A DNA stretch of 64,000 nucleotides from Pontibacter sp. FD36. Its GTDB lineage: Bacteria; Bacteroidota; Bacteroidia; Cytophagales; Hymenobacteraceae. Positions within the stretch are counted from its first letter, which is position 1; the number at the start of each line of letters is the position of its first letter. Location of the stretch: contig NZ_JADPMP010000014.1 of NCBI RefSeq assembly GCF_015686655.1, forward strand, positions 102,970-166,969. The letters run 5' to 3'. The position numbers and the translations under genes are program-made. The notes beneath the pieces were generated by a model that did not search any database, was not told the DNA's origin, and saw only the letters and a program-made list of their open reading frames with translations. This document shows positions 44,093 through 53,162 of the stretch, in pieces.

Positions 44093-44686
44093 ATGACTCC
44101 TGAGACCATTCCACTCTGGTTACCGATCGCCTATACCTTGTTTCTGCTGGTATTGGTACCAGTTTATTGGAAGCACTACGGGCCAGGCAACTTTCTTTGG
44201 TTCTCGGATGTGGCGCTGTTCTCGGTGGGCATCGTGCTCTGGACGGAGAACCATCTTTTGCTGAGTATGATGGCCGTGGGCGTATTGGGACTGGAGCTTG
44301 TCTGGAATGTGGATTATTTTGGTCGCCTGCTCACAGGCAGGGAGCTGCTAGGCCTGAGTGATTACATGTTTCACCCTGACAAAAGCCTGTTTCTGAGAGG
44401 TCTGTCTCTGTTTCATGTCTTTCTGCCAGCTATTGTGATCTGGCTATTGATCGAGTGGGGCTATGATACCCGCGCCATCTGGTACCAAACGGTGCTGGCG
44501 TGGATCGTGCTGCCACTTACTTATCTCCTCACTGACCCCAAAGAGAATGTGAACTGGGTATTCGGACCGGGCAATGAACCACAGCAAGCTATACCTAGCG
44601 GCCTGTACTTTGTGCTGGCCATGCTGTTCTTCCCGCTCTGCATCTTTCTACCTTCACACTTCATCTTGCAGTGGCTGTTTAATTAG
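44093..44686 (+). CDS. Multi-pass membrane protein, unknown
   Basis: 197 residues from ATG 44093 (the ATG at 44027 gives a doubtful leader). It has about five or six hydrophobic segments: PLWLPIAYTLFLLVLVPVYW, a central block (LLLSMMAVGVLGLELVWNV) and LYFVLAMLFFPLCIFLPSHFI at the end. GPGNEPQ occurs between. The family is seen in many bacteria as an uncharacterised membrane protein. No function is assigned. Confidence 0.7.
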   Translation: MTPETIPLWLPIAYTLFLLVLVPVYWKHYGPGNFLWFSDVALFSVGIVLWTENHLLLSMMAVGVLGLELVWNVDYFGRLLTGRELLGLSDYMFHPDKSLFLRGLSLFHVFLPAIVIWLLIEWGYDTRAIWYQTVLAWIVLPLTYLLTDPKENVNWVFGPGNEPQQAIPSGLYFVLAMLFFPLCIFLPSHFILQWLFN

Positions 44687-44693
44687 AGCGCAT

Positions 44694-44722
44694 AAAAAAA
44701 GCGGGTATAACCCGCTTTTTTT
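44694..44722. terminator. Bidirectional terminator between convergent genes
   Basis: AAAAAAAGCGGG (44694-44705) pairs perfectly with CCCGCTTTTTTT (44711-44722) around a five-base loop. It lies between the stops of the + gene at 44686 and the - gene at 44742. Confidence 0.9.
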
Positions 44723-44741
44723 ACTCACCTTAAACAAACAA

Positions 44742-45839
44742 TTAAATATTCTGCGTAGCGTTCGCATCCGGCACTTTTACCTTCTCCGAAGTCTTCAGGC
44801 CGGACACCACTTCAATGTTGATCCCGTCTGACAGACCGGTTTTCACTTCACGTTTCTCAAACACCTGCGGAGCAGTCTCTACTTCAACAAACGACTTATC
44901 TTTCTCAAACTTCAGCAGGCTTTCCTTCACCGCCATTACGTTTTCTCGCTTGTCGAGCACAATGTCGGCATTGGCGCTATACCCTGCCCGGATGAAATCT
45001 TTCTCGTCGAGCAACACCTTGGCACGAATCGGGAATTTGATAGAGCCTTCTTCCAGCACGCCTTTCGGAGCGATGTACTCGAGCTCGGCATTGAACACGC
45101 GGCCTTCAATAGCGCCGATGGTCAGCATCAGGTCCATACCCTCTTTCAGCTTGCCTACTTCCGACTCGTCTATCTTGCCCTCAAAGATCAGGCTGCGCAT
45201 ATCGGCTACCGAGGCGATGGTTGTACCCTCGTTGAAGTTGTTGCGCTCAATGATGGAAGTACCCACTTTCACCGGCACATCCAGCAGCATACCATCGATG
45301 GTGGAGTATACCAGGTTAGAGGCCTGTCCACTACGCTTGGAAGCACCTTCACGCACCAGTTGCAGGTTGCTCTCCGCTGACTGCAGGGCTTCGCGCTTCA
45401 GGTCATAGTCTGATTTAAAGCGGCGGAACTCCTGTTCGGCAATCACCTTTTGCTCGTAGAGCTGCTCGTGACGGGCCAGTTCGCGCTTGGCCTCCTCGAA
45501 GTTGATGCGGGCGGTCTCCAGTGTATTCTGGGCGTTGTTCACGTTCACGATGTTCGGCACAATCTTGATCTTAGCCAGTAGCTGCCCCTGCTTGACGATC
45601 TGCCCGGCCTCCACGTACAGCTCCTCCACAATACCCGACACCTGCGACTTCACTTCTACCTCTTTTCGTGGCACGATGGAGCCCGTGGCCACCGTCTTTT
45701 TCACGATGTCTGCTTCGAAGGGCTCTTCCGTTTTGTACACGATCGGGTCGGTGTTGGCCTTGTTGTAGAAGTACCGGCCCAGCCAAACAGATAAGGCCAG
45801 CATGACAATCACGAACAGTCCGATAAAAACCTTTTTCAT
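44742..45839 (-). CDS. HlyD/MacA-type efflux periplasmic adaptor
   Basis: 365 residues. An N-terminal anchor (VFIGLFVIVMLALSVWL) precedes a barrel-sandwich hybrid domain split by a long coiled-coil hairpin (about 105-165, NAQNTLETARINFEEAKRELARHEQL..). A second half of the lipoyl motif and a C-terminal beta-barrel follow. It would link an inner-membrane ABC or RND pump to an outer-membrane channel. It is the last gene of the set with an ATPase and two FtsX-type permeases, so it belongs to a MacA-like exporter. No TolC-type gene is next to it. Confidence 0.9.
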   Translation of the reverse strand: MKKVFIGLFVIVMLALSVWLGRYFYNKANTDPIVYKTEEPFEADIVKKTVATGSIVPRKEVEVKSQVSGIVEELYVEAGQIVKQGQLLAKIKIVPNIVNVNNAQNTLETARINFEEAKRELARHEQLYEQKVIAEQEFRRFKSDYDLKREALQSAESNLQLVREGASKRSGQASNLVYSTIDGMLLDVPVKVGTSIIERNNFNEGTTIASVADMRSLIFEGKIDESEVGKLKEGMDLMLTIGAIEGRVFNAELEYIAPKGVLEEGSIKFPIRAKVLLDEKDFIRAGYSANADIVLDKRENVMAVKESLLKFEKDKSFVEVETAPQVFEKREVKTGLSDGINIEVVSGLKTSEKVKVPDANATQNI

Positions 45840-45882
45840 AGTGCTATACTCAATTATGTTCTTTGTTATTCGATGCTTAAAA

Positions 45883-47133
45883 TTACTCTTCCTGCAGGGC
45901 CACGACCGGATTCACTCGGGCTGCCTTGGTAGCAGGTATAAGCCCGGCCAATGCACCGGCTACCACCAGTAGTATTGTCGCGGTCACAGCCACGGTCGGG
46001 TTCACCTCCGGCGGACCGAAGAAGCCAGCCTGTACATTGTTATCCACCATAAAGCCTTCGATGGTCGCGATGAGCCCCGTCCCAGCCAGCAAACCTATAT
46101 AACCGGCAAAGCCCGTGATCACGATGGATTCCTGTATGATCAGGCTTACAATGGAAAGCGGCGTAGCGCCGAGTGCCTTGCGTATACCGATTTCCTTCGT
46201 CCGCTCCTTCACCACGATCAGCATGATGTTGCCCACCCCGATGATACCCGCGATGATAGTGCCGATGCTCACCAGCCAGCTAAAGCCCGCTATACCTGCA
46301 AACAGCCCCTGCACATCCTGAAACTCTTTCTCCACGTTGGCCGAACCAAAAGCCTTAAGGTCGGTCGGGGCCACTTTGTGCCGTTTCATCAGCAGGGCTT
46401 TCACTTTCTCCTCTACCACTGCGGCTGGCACACCGGGTTTGGGTGTCATGGCGAAGAAGTTCACCTGATTAGGCTGATTAAAGGCCTGCTGCAAGGTGGT
46501 GTTCGGTATAAAAATGGTCTGCGCGTCCTGCACCACATCTTCGTCTTTACCGAGCGGCTTGAAAGTACCCACCACTTGAAAGTAAATGCCTTTGATGCTG
46601 ATGTACTTGCCAATCGGGTCTTCGCCCTCCCCAAACAAAAGCTCCAGGGTACGCGGCCCCACCACCGCCACTTTGCGGCGCTCATTTACGTCTTTTTGAT
46701 TAATAAAGCGACCACTCATGACATTTGTCGGCTTCACCTGCAGTACCTCCGGCGTTTCGCCATTCACGGTAAAGGAAGAGCTCTTGGTGCCGTATACCAC
46801 CGAGAAGCTGCCGCGCACTTGGTTACTCGGTGCGATTACATCCACCTCCGGCACAAATGTCCGAATGGCATCTATATCATCGTTGGTCATCTGGATAAAG
46901 CGGCCTGCTTTCAAGCCCATGTAAGGCACACTCGTGCGCTGCGTCCATACGAACACCGCATTCTTGGCCACATTAAATTCAGAGGTAATCCCTTTCTCCA
47001 GCCCTTTGCCCGCACCCAGCAACAGCACCAACATGAAAATGCCCCAGAACACCCCAAAAGCCGTCAGCGCCGTACGCAGCTTGTGCTTCTTTACGGTGTT
47101 ATAAATCTCGGTCCATTTATCAATGTCGATCAT
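45883..47133 (-). CDS. MacB/FtsX-type ABC transporter permease, second copy
   Basis: 416 residues. MIDIDKWTEIYNTVKKHKLRTALTAFGVFWGIFMLVLLLGAGKGLEKG opens an FtsX/MacB_PCD layout: one membrane segment, a large periplasmic domain (about 55-270), then three segments at the C-terminus (GTIIAGIIGVGNIMLIVV.. and ..ATILLVVAGALAGLIPA). It matches the upstream copy (47381-48625) along its length. A mechanotransmission role is known for MacB/LolC relatives. It lacks its own ATPase domain; a separate one is upstream. Confidence 0.92.
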   Translation of the reverse strand: MIDIDKWTEIYNTVKKHKLRTALTAFGVFWGIFMLVLLLGAGKGLEKGITSEFNVAKNAVFVWTQRTSVPYMGLKAGRFIQMTNDDIDAIRTFVPEVDVIAPSNQVRGSFSVVYGTKSSSFTVNGETPEVLQVKPTNVMSGRFINQKDVNERRKVAVVGPRTLELLFGEGEDPIGKYISIKGIYFQVVGTFKPLGKDEDVVQDAQTIFIPNTTLQQAFNQPNQVNFFAMTPKPGVPAAVVEEKVKALLMKRHKVAPTDLKAFGSANVEKEFQDVQGLFAGIAGFSWLVSIGTIIAGIIGVGNIMLIVVKERTKEIGIRKALGATPLSIVSLIIQESIVITGFAGYIGLLAGTGLIATIEGFMVDNNVQAGFFGPPEVNPTVAVTATILLVVAGALAGLIPATKAARVNPVVALQEE

Positions 47134-47380
47134 ATTTTTATTGAGTGAATGAATGATTTAGCGAATGTGTGATTGTCTATTCCTTAATTGATTGAATTAG
47201 TAAGTTTTCCGTGAAAAGCTGTTCTGTTGATTATTGATTTATTGATTCTGAAAGTCTTTGTTAAGCAGTGATTATGCTCATGATTTACTAAATGAATAAA
47301 TAACCGGTTCTATAGTCTTATCTCCATTTAACCACTTAGTGAGTCAAATATGAAAATCACTCAATCGCTCACTCACAGAT

Positions 47381-48625
47381 TTAATCCGCCCTTAGCGCCT
47401 CTATCGGTTTGATTCTGGCTGCTTTCAAGGCAGGCATCAAACCGGCTAAAGCTCCAGAGATTACCAGTACCAAGGTGGCCGCCAGCGCCACACCTGGATC
47501 TACCTCGGGGTTGGCGAAGAAGGGCGCTTCTGCCCCCGACGATTCCATCAGGTATTCCAGACCAGCGAGCACACCAGTGCCTGCCAACAAGCCTAAATAA
47601 CCCGAAAAGGCCGTTATCACTACTGACTCCTGCAGAATGAGGCTCACAATAGAGAACGGTGTTGCGCCCAGCGCCTTGCGTACACCGATCTCGCGGGTGC
47701 GCTCCTTCACGATGATCAGCATGATGTTGCTCACGCCCACGATGCCGGCAATCAGGGTGCCTATTCCCACTATCCAGACAAATATTTTGATGCCATTGAA
47801 GAGTCCCATCACTTTCAGGAATTCTGCTTCGGTATTCTCTACCCCAATAGCCATTTTGTCCTCGCTGGAGAACTTGTGGCGCTCGGCCAGCAAATTGCGC
47901 AAGCGGCCTTCCATGTCTTTGGCACTCACACCGGGCTCTGCCACCAGCGCCATCATATGTACTTGGTTAGGCTGGTTAAAAGCGCCCTGCAGCGTCGAGA
48001 AAGGCACGTAGGCCCGTTCTTCGCGACGACTACTGTTATTGCCGCGCATCTTAAAAGTGCCCACCACTTTAAAATGTATTCCTTTGATGTTGACATACTC
48101 GCCCACCGGATCGCCTTCCCCGAACAGCACTTTGCTTACTTGGTCGCCGATCACAACGACTTTGCGCTTCTCGCGCTCGTCAATTTCGTTGAGCAAGCGA
48201 CCTCTGAAGGGTATCTCGCCGTTTATTTTCAGAAAGCCCGGCTCAGCACCAAACACCTGGTAAGAGCCGTTCTTGGTTTTGTAGTTGATGGTGAACTCAC
48301 CCAGCACCCGATTGCGGGGCGAGAGAATCTGCACGTTATCCACATCGCGGTGCACCGACGCTATATCCTGATTGGTCAGCTTAATCTCACGCCCCGGTGA
48401 CATGCCTTTGTGCGCCAACGCGGTCTTGCCAGTCCATAAGTAGATGCTGTTCTTGGCTCCAGCCCCGAAGCGGTTGTACACGCCATTCTCCAGCCCCTTG
48501 CCAGCGCCCAGCAAAAGCACCAGCATAAAGATGCCCCAGAACACGCCAAAGGCGGTCAGGAACGTGCGCAGCTTGTTTTTCTGCATCGTCCCAAGTATCT
48601 CCTGCCATTTGTCTAGGTCAAACAT
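47381..48625 (-). CDS. MacB/FtsX-type ABC transporter permease, first copy
   Basis: 414 residues with the same plan as its neighbour: MFDLDKWQEILGTMQKNKLRT at the start, the FtsX core, and LVISGALAGLMPALKAARIKPIEAL at the end. ERTREIGVRKALGATPFSIV is the typical MacB permease loop. The two copies probably form a heterodimeric permease or separate complexes with one ATPase. A 247-base A+T-rich gap without a gene separates it from the second copy. Confidence 0.92.
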   Translation of the reverse strand: MFDLDKWQEILGTMQKNKLRTFLTAFGVFWGIFMLVLLLGAGKGLENGVYNRFGAGAKNSIYLWTGKTALAHKGMSPGREIKLTNQDIASVHRDVDNVQILSPRNRVLGEFTINYKTKNGSYQVFGAEPGFLKINGEIPFRGRLLNEIDEREKRKVVVIGDQVSKVLFGEGDPVGEYVNIKGIHFKVVGTFKMRGNNSSRREERAYVPFSTLQGAFNQPNQVHMMALVAEPGVSAKDMEGRLRNLLAERHKFSSEDKMAIGVENTEAEFLKVMGLFNGIKIFVWIVGIGTLIAGIVGVSNIMLIIVKERTREIGVRKALGATPFSIVSLILQESVVITAFSGYLGLLAGTGVLAGLEYLMESSGAEAPFFANPEVDPGVALAATLVLVISGALAGLMPALKAARIKPIEALRAD

Positions 48626-48670
48626 ATTTTGGATTGCTGGTTGTTAATTATTGAATGCTGGTCGTCAGGC

Positions 48671-49390
48671 TTAGCTTTTAGCGGCTACCGCCTCTGCTGC
48701 GAGTATGGCTTCTTCTGCGCTATGGTCATTGTGCACGATCAGGCCGTCTTTGAGCCGAATCACACGATGCGTCTGGGCAGCAATGTCGTTTTCGTGCGTT
48801 ACGATGACCACCGTCATCCCTTTGCTGTTTACATCTTTGAAGATGTCCATCACGTCGTAGGAAGTTTGTGTATCAAGAGCACCTGTCGGTTCGTCGGCCA
48901 GGATCAGTTTGGGCTGCGAAATAAGTGCTCTGGCAATAGCTACGCGTTGTTTCTGACCACCCGACATTTCGTTAGGGGAATGCTCCGCCCAGTCTTTCAG
49001 GCCTACCATGTCGAGGTACTCCAGTGCCAGTTTGTTGCGCTGTTTGCGTCCTACATTCTGGTAATAAAGTGGCAAGGCCACGTTCTCCATTGCGTTTTTG
49101 AAAGAGAGCAGATTGAAGGACTGGAACACAAAGCCTAGAAACTTATTGCGGTAATAAGCCGCCTTTGCAGCCGACAAGTTTCGGATAGGCGTGCCCGCCA
49201 AGGTATAGCTGCCGCTGTCGTAGTCATCGAGAATGCCGAGGATGTTGAGCAAAGTGGATTTGCCGGAGCCGGAAGAACCCATGATCGAGACCAGCTCCCC
49301 CTCTTCTATGTGCATGTCGATTCCTTTGAGCACATGCAGTTTGTTGTGCCCTACCGCATAGTATTTGTGTATATTTTCCAACTGTATCAT
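48671..49390 (-). CDS. MacB/LolD-type ABC transporter ATP-binding protein
   Basis: 239 residues. Walker A GSSGSGKST at 38-46, signature MSGGQKQRVAIARAL near 140, Walker B LILADEPTGALD and the switch His in TVVIVTHEND. QSFNLLSFKNAMENV marks the Q-loop. It fits the MacB/LolD/FtsE group that power tripartite or lipoprotein-sorting pumps. Two permease genes and an adaptor follow on the same strand, forming one operon. Cargo is unknown; macrolides, heme or lipoproteins are possibilities. Confidence 0.93.
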   Translation of the reverse strand: MIQLENIHKYYAVGHNKLHVLKGIDMHIEEGELVSIMGSSGSGKSTLLNILGILDDYDSGSYTLAGTPIRNLSAAKAAYYRNKFLGFVFQSFNLLSFKNAMENVALPLYYQNVGRKQRNKLALEYLDMVGLKDWAEHSPNEMSGGQKQRVAIARALISQPKLILADEPTGALDTQTSYDVMDIFKDVNSKGMTVVIVTHENDIAAQTHRVIRLKDGLIVHNDHSAEEAILAAEAVAAKS

Positions 49391-49699
49391 AGGCGGCAGA
49401 CGAAAATGGTGGCAAATAAATTACAAGTAATTGCTTTGCAAAGTGCTCTATATAGTGTTAAGTTTTCCAAAACTTATACCTACAGCGACATTATATCGAT
49501 TGACAGGTATAGTTTATCTATCAACCAATTACAGTTCAGCAGGCAAGCTTTAGTCTCCTTTGCTCTTATTTAAGTTAAAACGAAACTCAATACACGACTA
49601 TTTTGCCGTGCTCATCATAAAGATGAAAAAGACGGCTGGTAGGTTGCCTGAGCTATGGTAAATATTTTGCCGACCAAGCTCTCTTTGCGTAGAAGAGCT

Positions 49700-50263
49700 A
49701 TGCGATATACGGATATACCTGCGCCTATCCTCTTCCATCCACTCAAGCATCACTTGGGTTATATCCGGGAGTTTATAAAGAAGCAGGCAACTGCGGAGGA
49801 GACAACACTTGTCGCTCAGCTCAAAACGATAGGTAGCTCACAGCTCGACCTGTACCTGGGTGAGTTATCGACTCAACAAATTGCTCACGAGACTATCCTA
49901 TACCTGCAAAAGCACCAGATCCTGGAGCCAGAAGCTTTCCAGACTTACTTATCAAGTAGTGAGGCTGACTATAGGGTTATTACCTTGTCCGACGAAAGTA
50001 GTTGGGTATTGCGATGGGGAGTTGTAGAAGGAAGGCATGTGCACCTGCATCCAGCAAGGTATAGCCAGCACACGATCCGGGTTAAGGCCAACACCCTCAA
50101 GACAGCCATTGCAGTCAACATTGCGGCACTGGGTAATCAGCAGCCACCAGACCTTCAAATGATCAATCGGGTACGCCAGCAATGGCTCAACTTGCCTCCA
50201 GTGCCGCTATTCCTGCCTCAAAGCTTGCTGCACAACTTGTTGCTGTTGCTCAAGGCCCGCTAA
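49700..50263 (+). CDS. Hypothetical protein, unknown
   Basis: 187 residues from ATG 49700, preceded by AGAAGAGCT; the frame can extend to 49655. There is no signal peptide or membrane segment. The N-terminal half is helical (LYIREFIKKQATAEETTLVAQLKTI-like region), the middle has beta-rich LRWGVVEGRHVHLHPARYSQHTIRV, and the end is hydrophobic (LFLPQSLLHNLLLLLKAR). No family is recognised. It is convergent with the pentapeptide-like protein, 16 bases between stops. Confidence 0.65.
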   Translation: MRYTDIPAPILFHPLKHHLGYIREFIKKQATAEETTLVAQLKTIGSSQLDLYLGELSTQQIAHETILYLQKHQILEPEAFQTYLSSSEADYRVITLSDESSWVLRWGVVEGRHVHLHPARYSQHTIRVKANTLKTAIAVNIAALGNQQPPDLQMINRVRQQWLNLPPVPLFLPQSLLHNLLLLLKAR

Positions 50264-50279
50264 CAGATGTAAGAAACTT

Positions 50280-51068
50280 CTAGTTATTCACCAGATCCGC
50301 TCTTGATACTTTTCGGTTGTTGACTTGAGTGTACTTAAAGTCTTCCTCCCCATTAAACTCGGTTCTCTGAAAGTCCAGGTTGTTGCCTACCTTGGTGTAC
50401 TTAAAGTTAGCCAAGCCTCTGAAGTTCGCTTGTCTGAAGTTGGCGTCCTGGCTGAACTTTGTGTACTTGAAGTTTGCTTCTCTTCTGAAAGTAGCACGGT
50501 CAAAGCTGGCAGTCTGCGGGAAATTGGTGTATTTAAAGTTAGCTTCTTCTTCAAACTTTACATTGCTGTAATCAGCAGATTTCGAAAACTTACTATACTT
50601 GAAGTTTGCCTCATGCCGGAAGCGGCTGCCTGCAAATGATACGTCTTCTTTGAATTTTGAGTACTTGAATGCACTGTACCCTTCAAATACACAGTTCTCA
50701 AAGCGCACGGCCTTATCGAAATTCGTATTGAACACCTCGTTTTTTCTGTTAAATAGCTTGATGTCCTGATTATCCGGGTTGTAGTAAGCCAGCACATCAT
50801 CTTTGAAAGTACAGTCAACAAAGGTTAGTGGCACTTTCACGGTGCTCAGATATTCCCTTGTACTATATTTATCGTCAGCAGATTTCTTCTCAAGGCGCAT
50901 GTTGTCCAGAGTCGTTAGATCCAGCACACCCACAATCACAGCATTCTTGTAAGTGACGGCTTCACCACGGTTTATCTTGTCAATGATTTCGGAAGCATTC
51001 ACTCGGGTTTGTGCCCATGTTAGGAAAGGAATTGCTAACAGGAAGAGGAGCAAAAATGATTTTTTCAT
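50280..51068 (-). CDS. Secreted pentapeptide-like repeat protein with 22-residue period
   Basis: 262 residues with a signal peptide (MKKSFLLLFLLAIPFLTWAQ). After a linker, residues 132-241 hold five exact 22-residue units, each starting [SA][AN]FKY[ST][KN][FV] and containing a second hydrophobic pair, then a partial sixth. The motif A(N/D)F.. resembles pentapeptide repeats, which form right-handed beta-helices, but 22 is not a multiple of five. Function is unknown; a structural or binding role in the periplasm is inferred. Confidence 0.85.
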   Translation of the reverse strand: MKKSFLLLFLLAIPFLTWAQTRVNASEIIDKINRGEAVTYKNAVIVGVLDLTTLDNMRLEKKSADDKYSTREYLSTVKVPLTFVDCTFKDDVLAYYNPDNQDIKLFNRKNEVFNTNFDKAVRFENCVFEGYSAFKYSKFKEDVSFAGSRFRHEANFKYSKFSKSADYSNVKFEEEANFKYTNFPQTASFDRATFRREANFKYTKFSQDANFRQANFRGLANFKYTKVGNNLDFQRTEFNGEEDFKYTQVNNRKVSRADLVNN

Positions 51069-51155
51069 GGTTTTAAGGTATAAGTATTGAGTTGAACATC
51101 AGCTTATACCCCTTAGATGAAGCATATCCGGGAAAGGTTGCCTGGCTATTATTTT

Positions 51156-51365
51156 TTATTCATCCAGAAACTGCACAACAGTGCGAACCACAATCCAAAA
51201 AATCAGGAAAACAAACAGGAAGACCGCAGAAAAGGTAAGTGCTTTTTCCACAAGATTGGTACAGAGCAACTGACAGGTATAGCTCGCCACCAGGAAAGGC
51301 AGCAGAACACCGAGACCTATCATGATTCTTAATGCTTTGTCGAAGGATTGCTGCGGCTCATTCAT
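51156..51365 (-). CDS. Small two-span membrane protein, unknown
   Basis: 69 residues from ATG 51365 (ATG 51383 is the alternative). Two hydrophobic segments (IMIGLGVLLPFLVASYTCQLL and ALTFSAVFLFVFLIFWIVV) follow a short polar head and end FLDE. No family is recognised. It is divergent to nothing close and lies 100 bases from the pentapeptide-like gene on the same strand. Confidence 0.6.
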   Translation of the reverse strand: MNEPQQSFDKALRIMIGLGVLLPFLVASYTCQLLCTNLVEKALTFSAVFLFVFLIFWIVVRTVVQFLDE

Positions 51366-51449
51366 AATTATATTTTTTTTCAATTTTTCATGTTTAAATA
51401 TAACGAAAAATATTTAAATATAGTTATTCCAACTATATAGTAATAAAAA

Positions 51450-51480
51450 AGCAGCACCACCCTTCTCGGATGATGCTGCT
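51450..51480 (-). terminator. Terminator of lpd
   Basis: AGCAGCA (51450-51456) pairs with TGCTGCT (51474-51480), and the stem extends through G-U pairs on the minus-strand RNA (GCAUCAUCC / GGUGGUGC). Six T's follow on that strand. Confidence 0.85.
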
Positions 51481-51504
51481 TCTACAATTGATACGTAACT
51501 CTTC

Positions 51505-52908
51505 TTAAATGTGCAGGGCGCGGTTTTCAGTCGCTACCAGACAAGCCTCTTTAATGGCCTCCGTATAGGTTGGGTGCGCATGGCTCATGCGGGAGATATC
51601 CTCAGCCGAAGCACGGAACTCCATCGCTACAACTGCCTCTGCAATCAGGTCAGCGATACGCGGGCCGATCATATGCATACCCAAAATTTCGTCTGTTTCT
51701 TTGTCAGCCAGCACCTTCACGAAACCGTCAGTATCCATCGATGCCTTGGCACGACCAGACGCTTTGAACGGGAACGAACCGGTTTTATATGCACGGCCCT
51801 GCTCTTTCAATTGCTCTTCAGTGTAGCCTACGCCTGCCACTTCCGGCCAGGTATACACCACACCCGGTATCAGGTTGTAGTTGATGTGCGGCTTCTGTCC
51901 TACAATGGTCTCTGCCACAAACACGCCTTCTTCTTCAGCTTTGTGAGCCAGCATAGCGCCACGCACCACGTCACCGATCGCGTAGATGCCCGGCACGTTG
52001 GTTTCCAGGTGATCGTTCACGGCAATCATACCGCGCTCACCCATCTGCACACCAGCATTCTCCAGACCAAGTCCTTCGGTATATGGCTTGCGACCCACTG
52101 ATACCAGCACGTAGTCACCATCAAACGTAACAGTTTCGCCTTTCGGGTTCTCAGCTGTCACAGTCACTGTTTCGCCTTCGTTGGTAGCGCCGGTTACTTT
52201 GTGGTTGAAGAAGAACTCGAAGCCGAGTGTTTTCTTCAGCACACGCTGCAGCTCTTTGCCCAGCGCACGGTCCATCGTCGGGATGATGGCGTCCATGTAC
52301 TCAATCACCTGAACTTTCGTACCCAGGCGCGCATACACAGAGCCCAGCTCCAGTCCGATCACACCGCCACCGATCACAATCATTTTCTTCGGAACCTCCG
52401 TCAGCGACAAAGCTTCTGTAGACGTGATGATACGCTTTTTGTCGATTGGCAGGAATGGCAGCGCTGTCGGCTTAGAACCCGTCGCGATGATGGTTTTATC
52501 CGTCTCGATCTGCTGCTCCTGACCGTCTATACCTGCGATCTTGATGGTGTTCTTGTTCACGAATGAACCCAGACCATAGTACGTGTCGATCTTGTTCTTC
52601 TTCATCAGGAAGGCGATGCCGTCGTTATTCGACTTCACTACTTCGCCCTTCCGCTTGATCATCTGCTGGATGTTCACCTGCAGGTCATTCAGCTCGATGC
52701 CGTGCTCCTTAAAGGTATGCGCCGCATTGTGGTAATGCTCCGATGAATCAAGAAGTGCTTTAGAAGGTATACAGCCTACGTTGAGGCAAGTACCGCCCAG
52801 CACGTTATACTTCTCTATAATAGCGGTTTTAAGGCCCAACTGCGCGCAGCGTATAGCTGCCACATACCCGCCAGGACCAGAACCGATTACTGTAACGTCG
52901 TATTTCAT
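51505..52908 (-). CDS. lpdA: Dihydrolipoyl dehydrogenase (E3)
   Basis: 467 residues. E3 reoxidises lipoyl groups of 2-oxoacid dehydrogenases using FAD and NAD. The FAD-binding GSGPGGYVAA is at 10-18, the redox disulfide is in GGTCLNVGCIPSK (Cys41, Cys46), a second GGGVIGLELG binds NAD, and the C-terminal His is in SHAHPTYTEA. It is the last of the sucA-sucB-lpd cluster. A repeat element and a terminator separate it from sucB, so it may have its own promoter. Confidence 0.96.
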   Translation of the reverse strand: MKYDVTVIGSGPGGYVAAIRCAQLGLKTAIIEKYNVLGGTCLNVGCIPSKALLDSSEHYHNAAHTFKEHGIELNDLQVNIQQMIKRKGEVVKSNNDGIAFLMKKNKIDTYYGLGSFVNKNTIKIAGIDGQEQQIETDKTIIATGSKPTALPFLPIDKKRIITSTEALSLTEVPKKMIVIGGGVIGLELGSVYARLGTKVQVIEYMDAIIPTMDRALGKELQRVLKKTLGFEFFFNHKVTGATNEGETVTVTAENPKGETVTFDGDYVLVSVGRKPYTEGLGLENAGVQMGERGMIAVNDHLETNVPGIYAIGDVVRGAMLAHKAEEEGVFVAETIVGQKPHINYNLIPGVVYTWPEVAGVGYTEEQLKEQGRAYKTGSFPFKASGRAKASMDTDGFVKVLADKETDEILGMHMIGPRIADLIAEAVVAMEFRASAEDISRMSHAHPTYTEAIKEACLVATENRALHI

Positions 52909-52963
52909 CTTTCTATACTTTGAAGAGAGGTATACTCTCGTTTCTGTTTTTGATTTCTTTTAA

Positions 52964-53093
52964 TATGCCGCGAGCGTCCTCGCTCGTGTCTATTATGGTT
53001 GGACCTCTGGTCCAGCAAGCTTATAACTTAGATACAGCCATATAGGCCAGAGGCCCCACTATATAAGTCACGAGCGAGGACGCTCGCGCCATA
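52964..53093. repeat. Palindromic intergenic element with 20-bp perfect inverted ends
   Basis: Between sucB and lpd. CGCGAGCGTCCTCGCTCGTG at 52969-52988 is the exact reverse complement of 53069-53088, and the pairing extends four more bases past one mismatch. The interior holds hairpins GGACC-TCT-GGTCC (53001-53013) and GGCC-AGA-GGCC (53045-53055), themselves inverted imperfect copies. The 130-base unit would fold into a long structured RNA or cruciform. It resembles a MITE/REP-type repeat and shares core words with the element at 25585-25905. Confidence 0.75.
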
Positions 53094-53113
53094 CTGCAAC
53101 TAAGTAACATAAA

Positions 53114-53147
53114 AAGGAGGAACAAACTTGTTCGCTTACCCCTCCTT
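53114..53147 (-). terminator. Terminator of sucB
   Basis: AAGGAGG (53114-53120) pairs with CCTCCTT (53141-53147) with an inner GAACAA/TTGTTC stem in the loop. On the minus strand five T's follow. Confidence 0.75.
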
Positions 53148-53162
53148 CCTTATCTCAATAAA

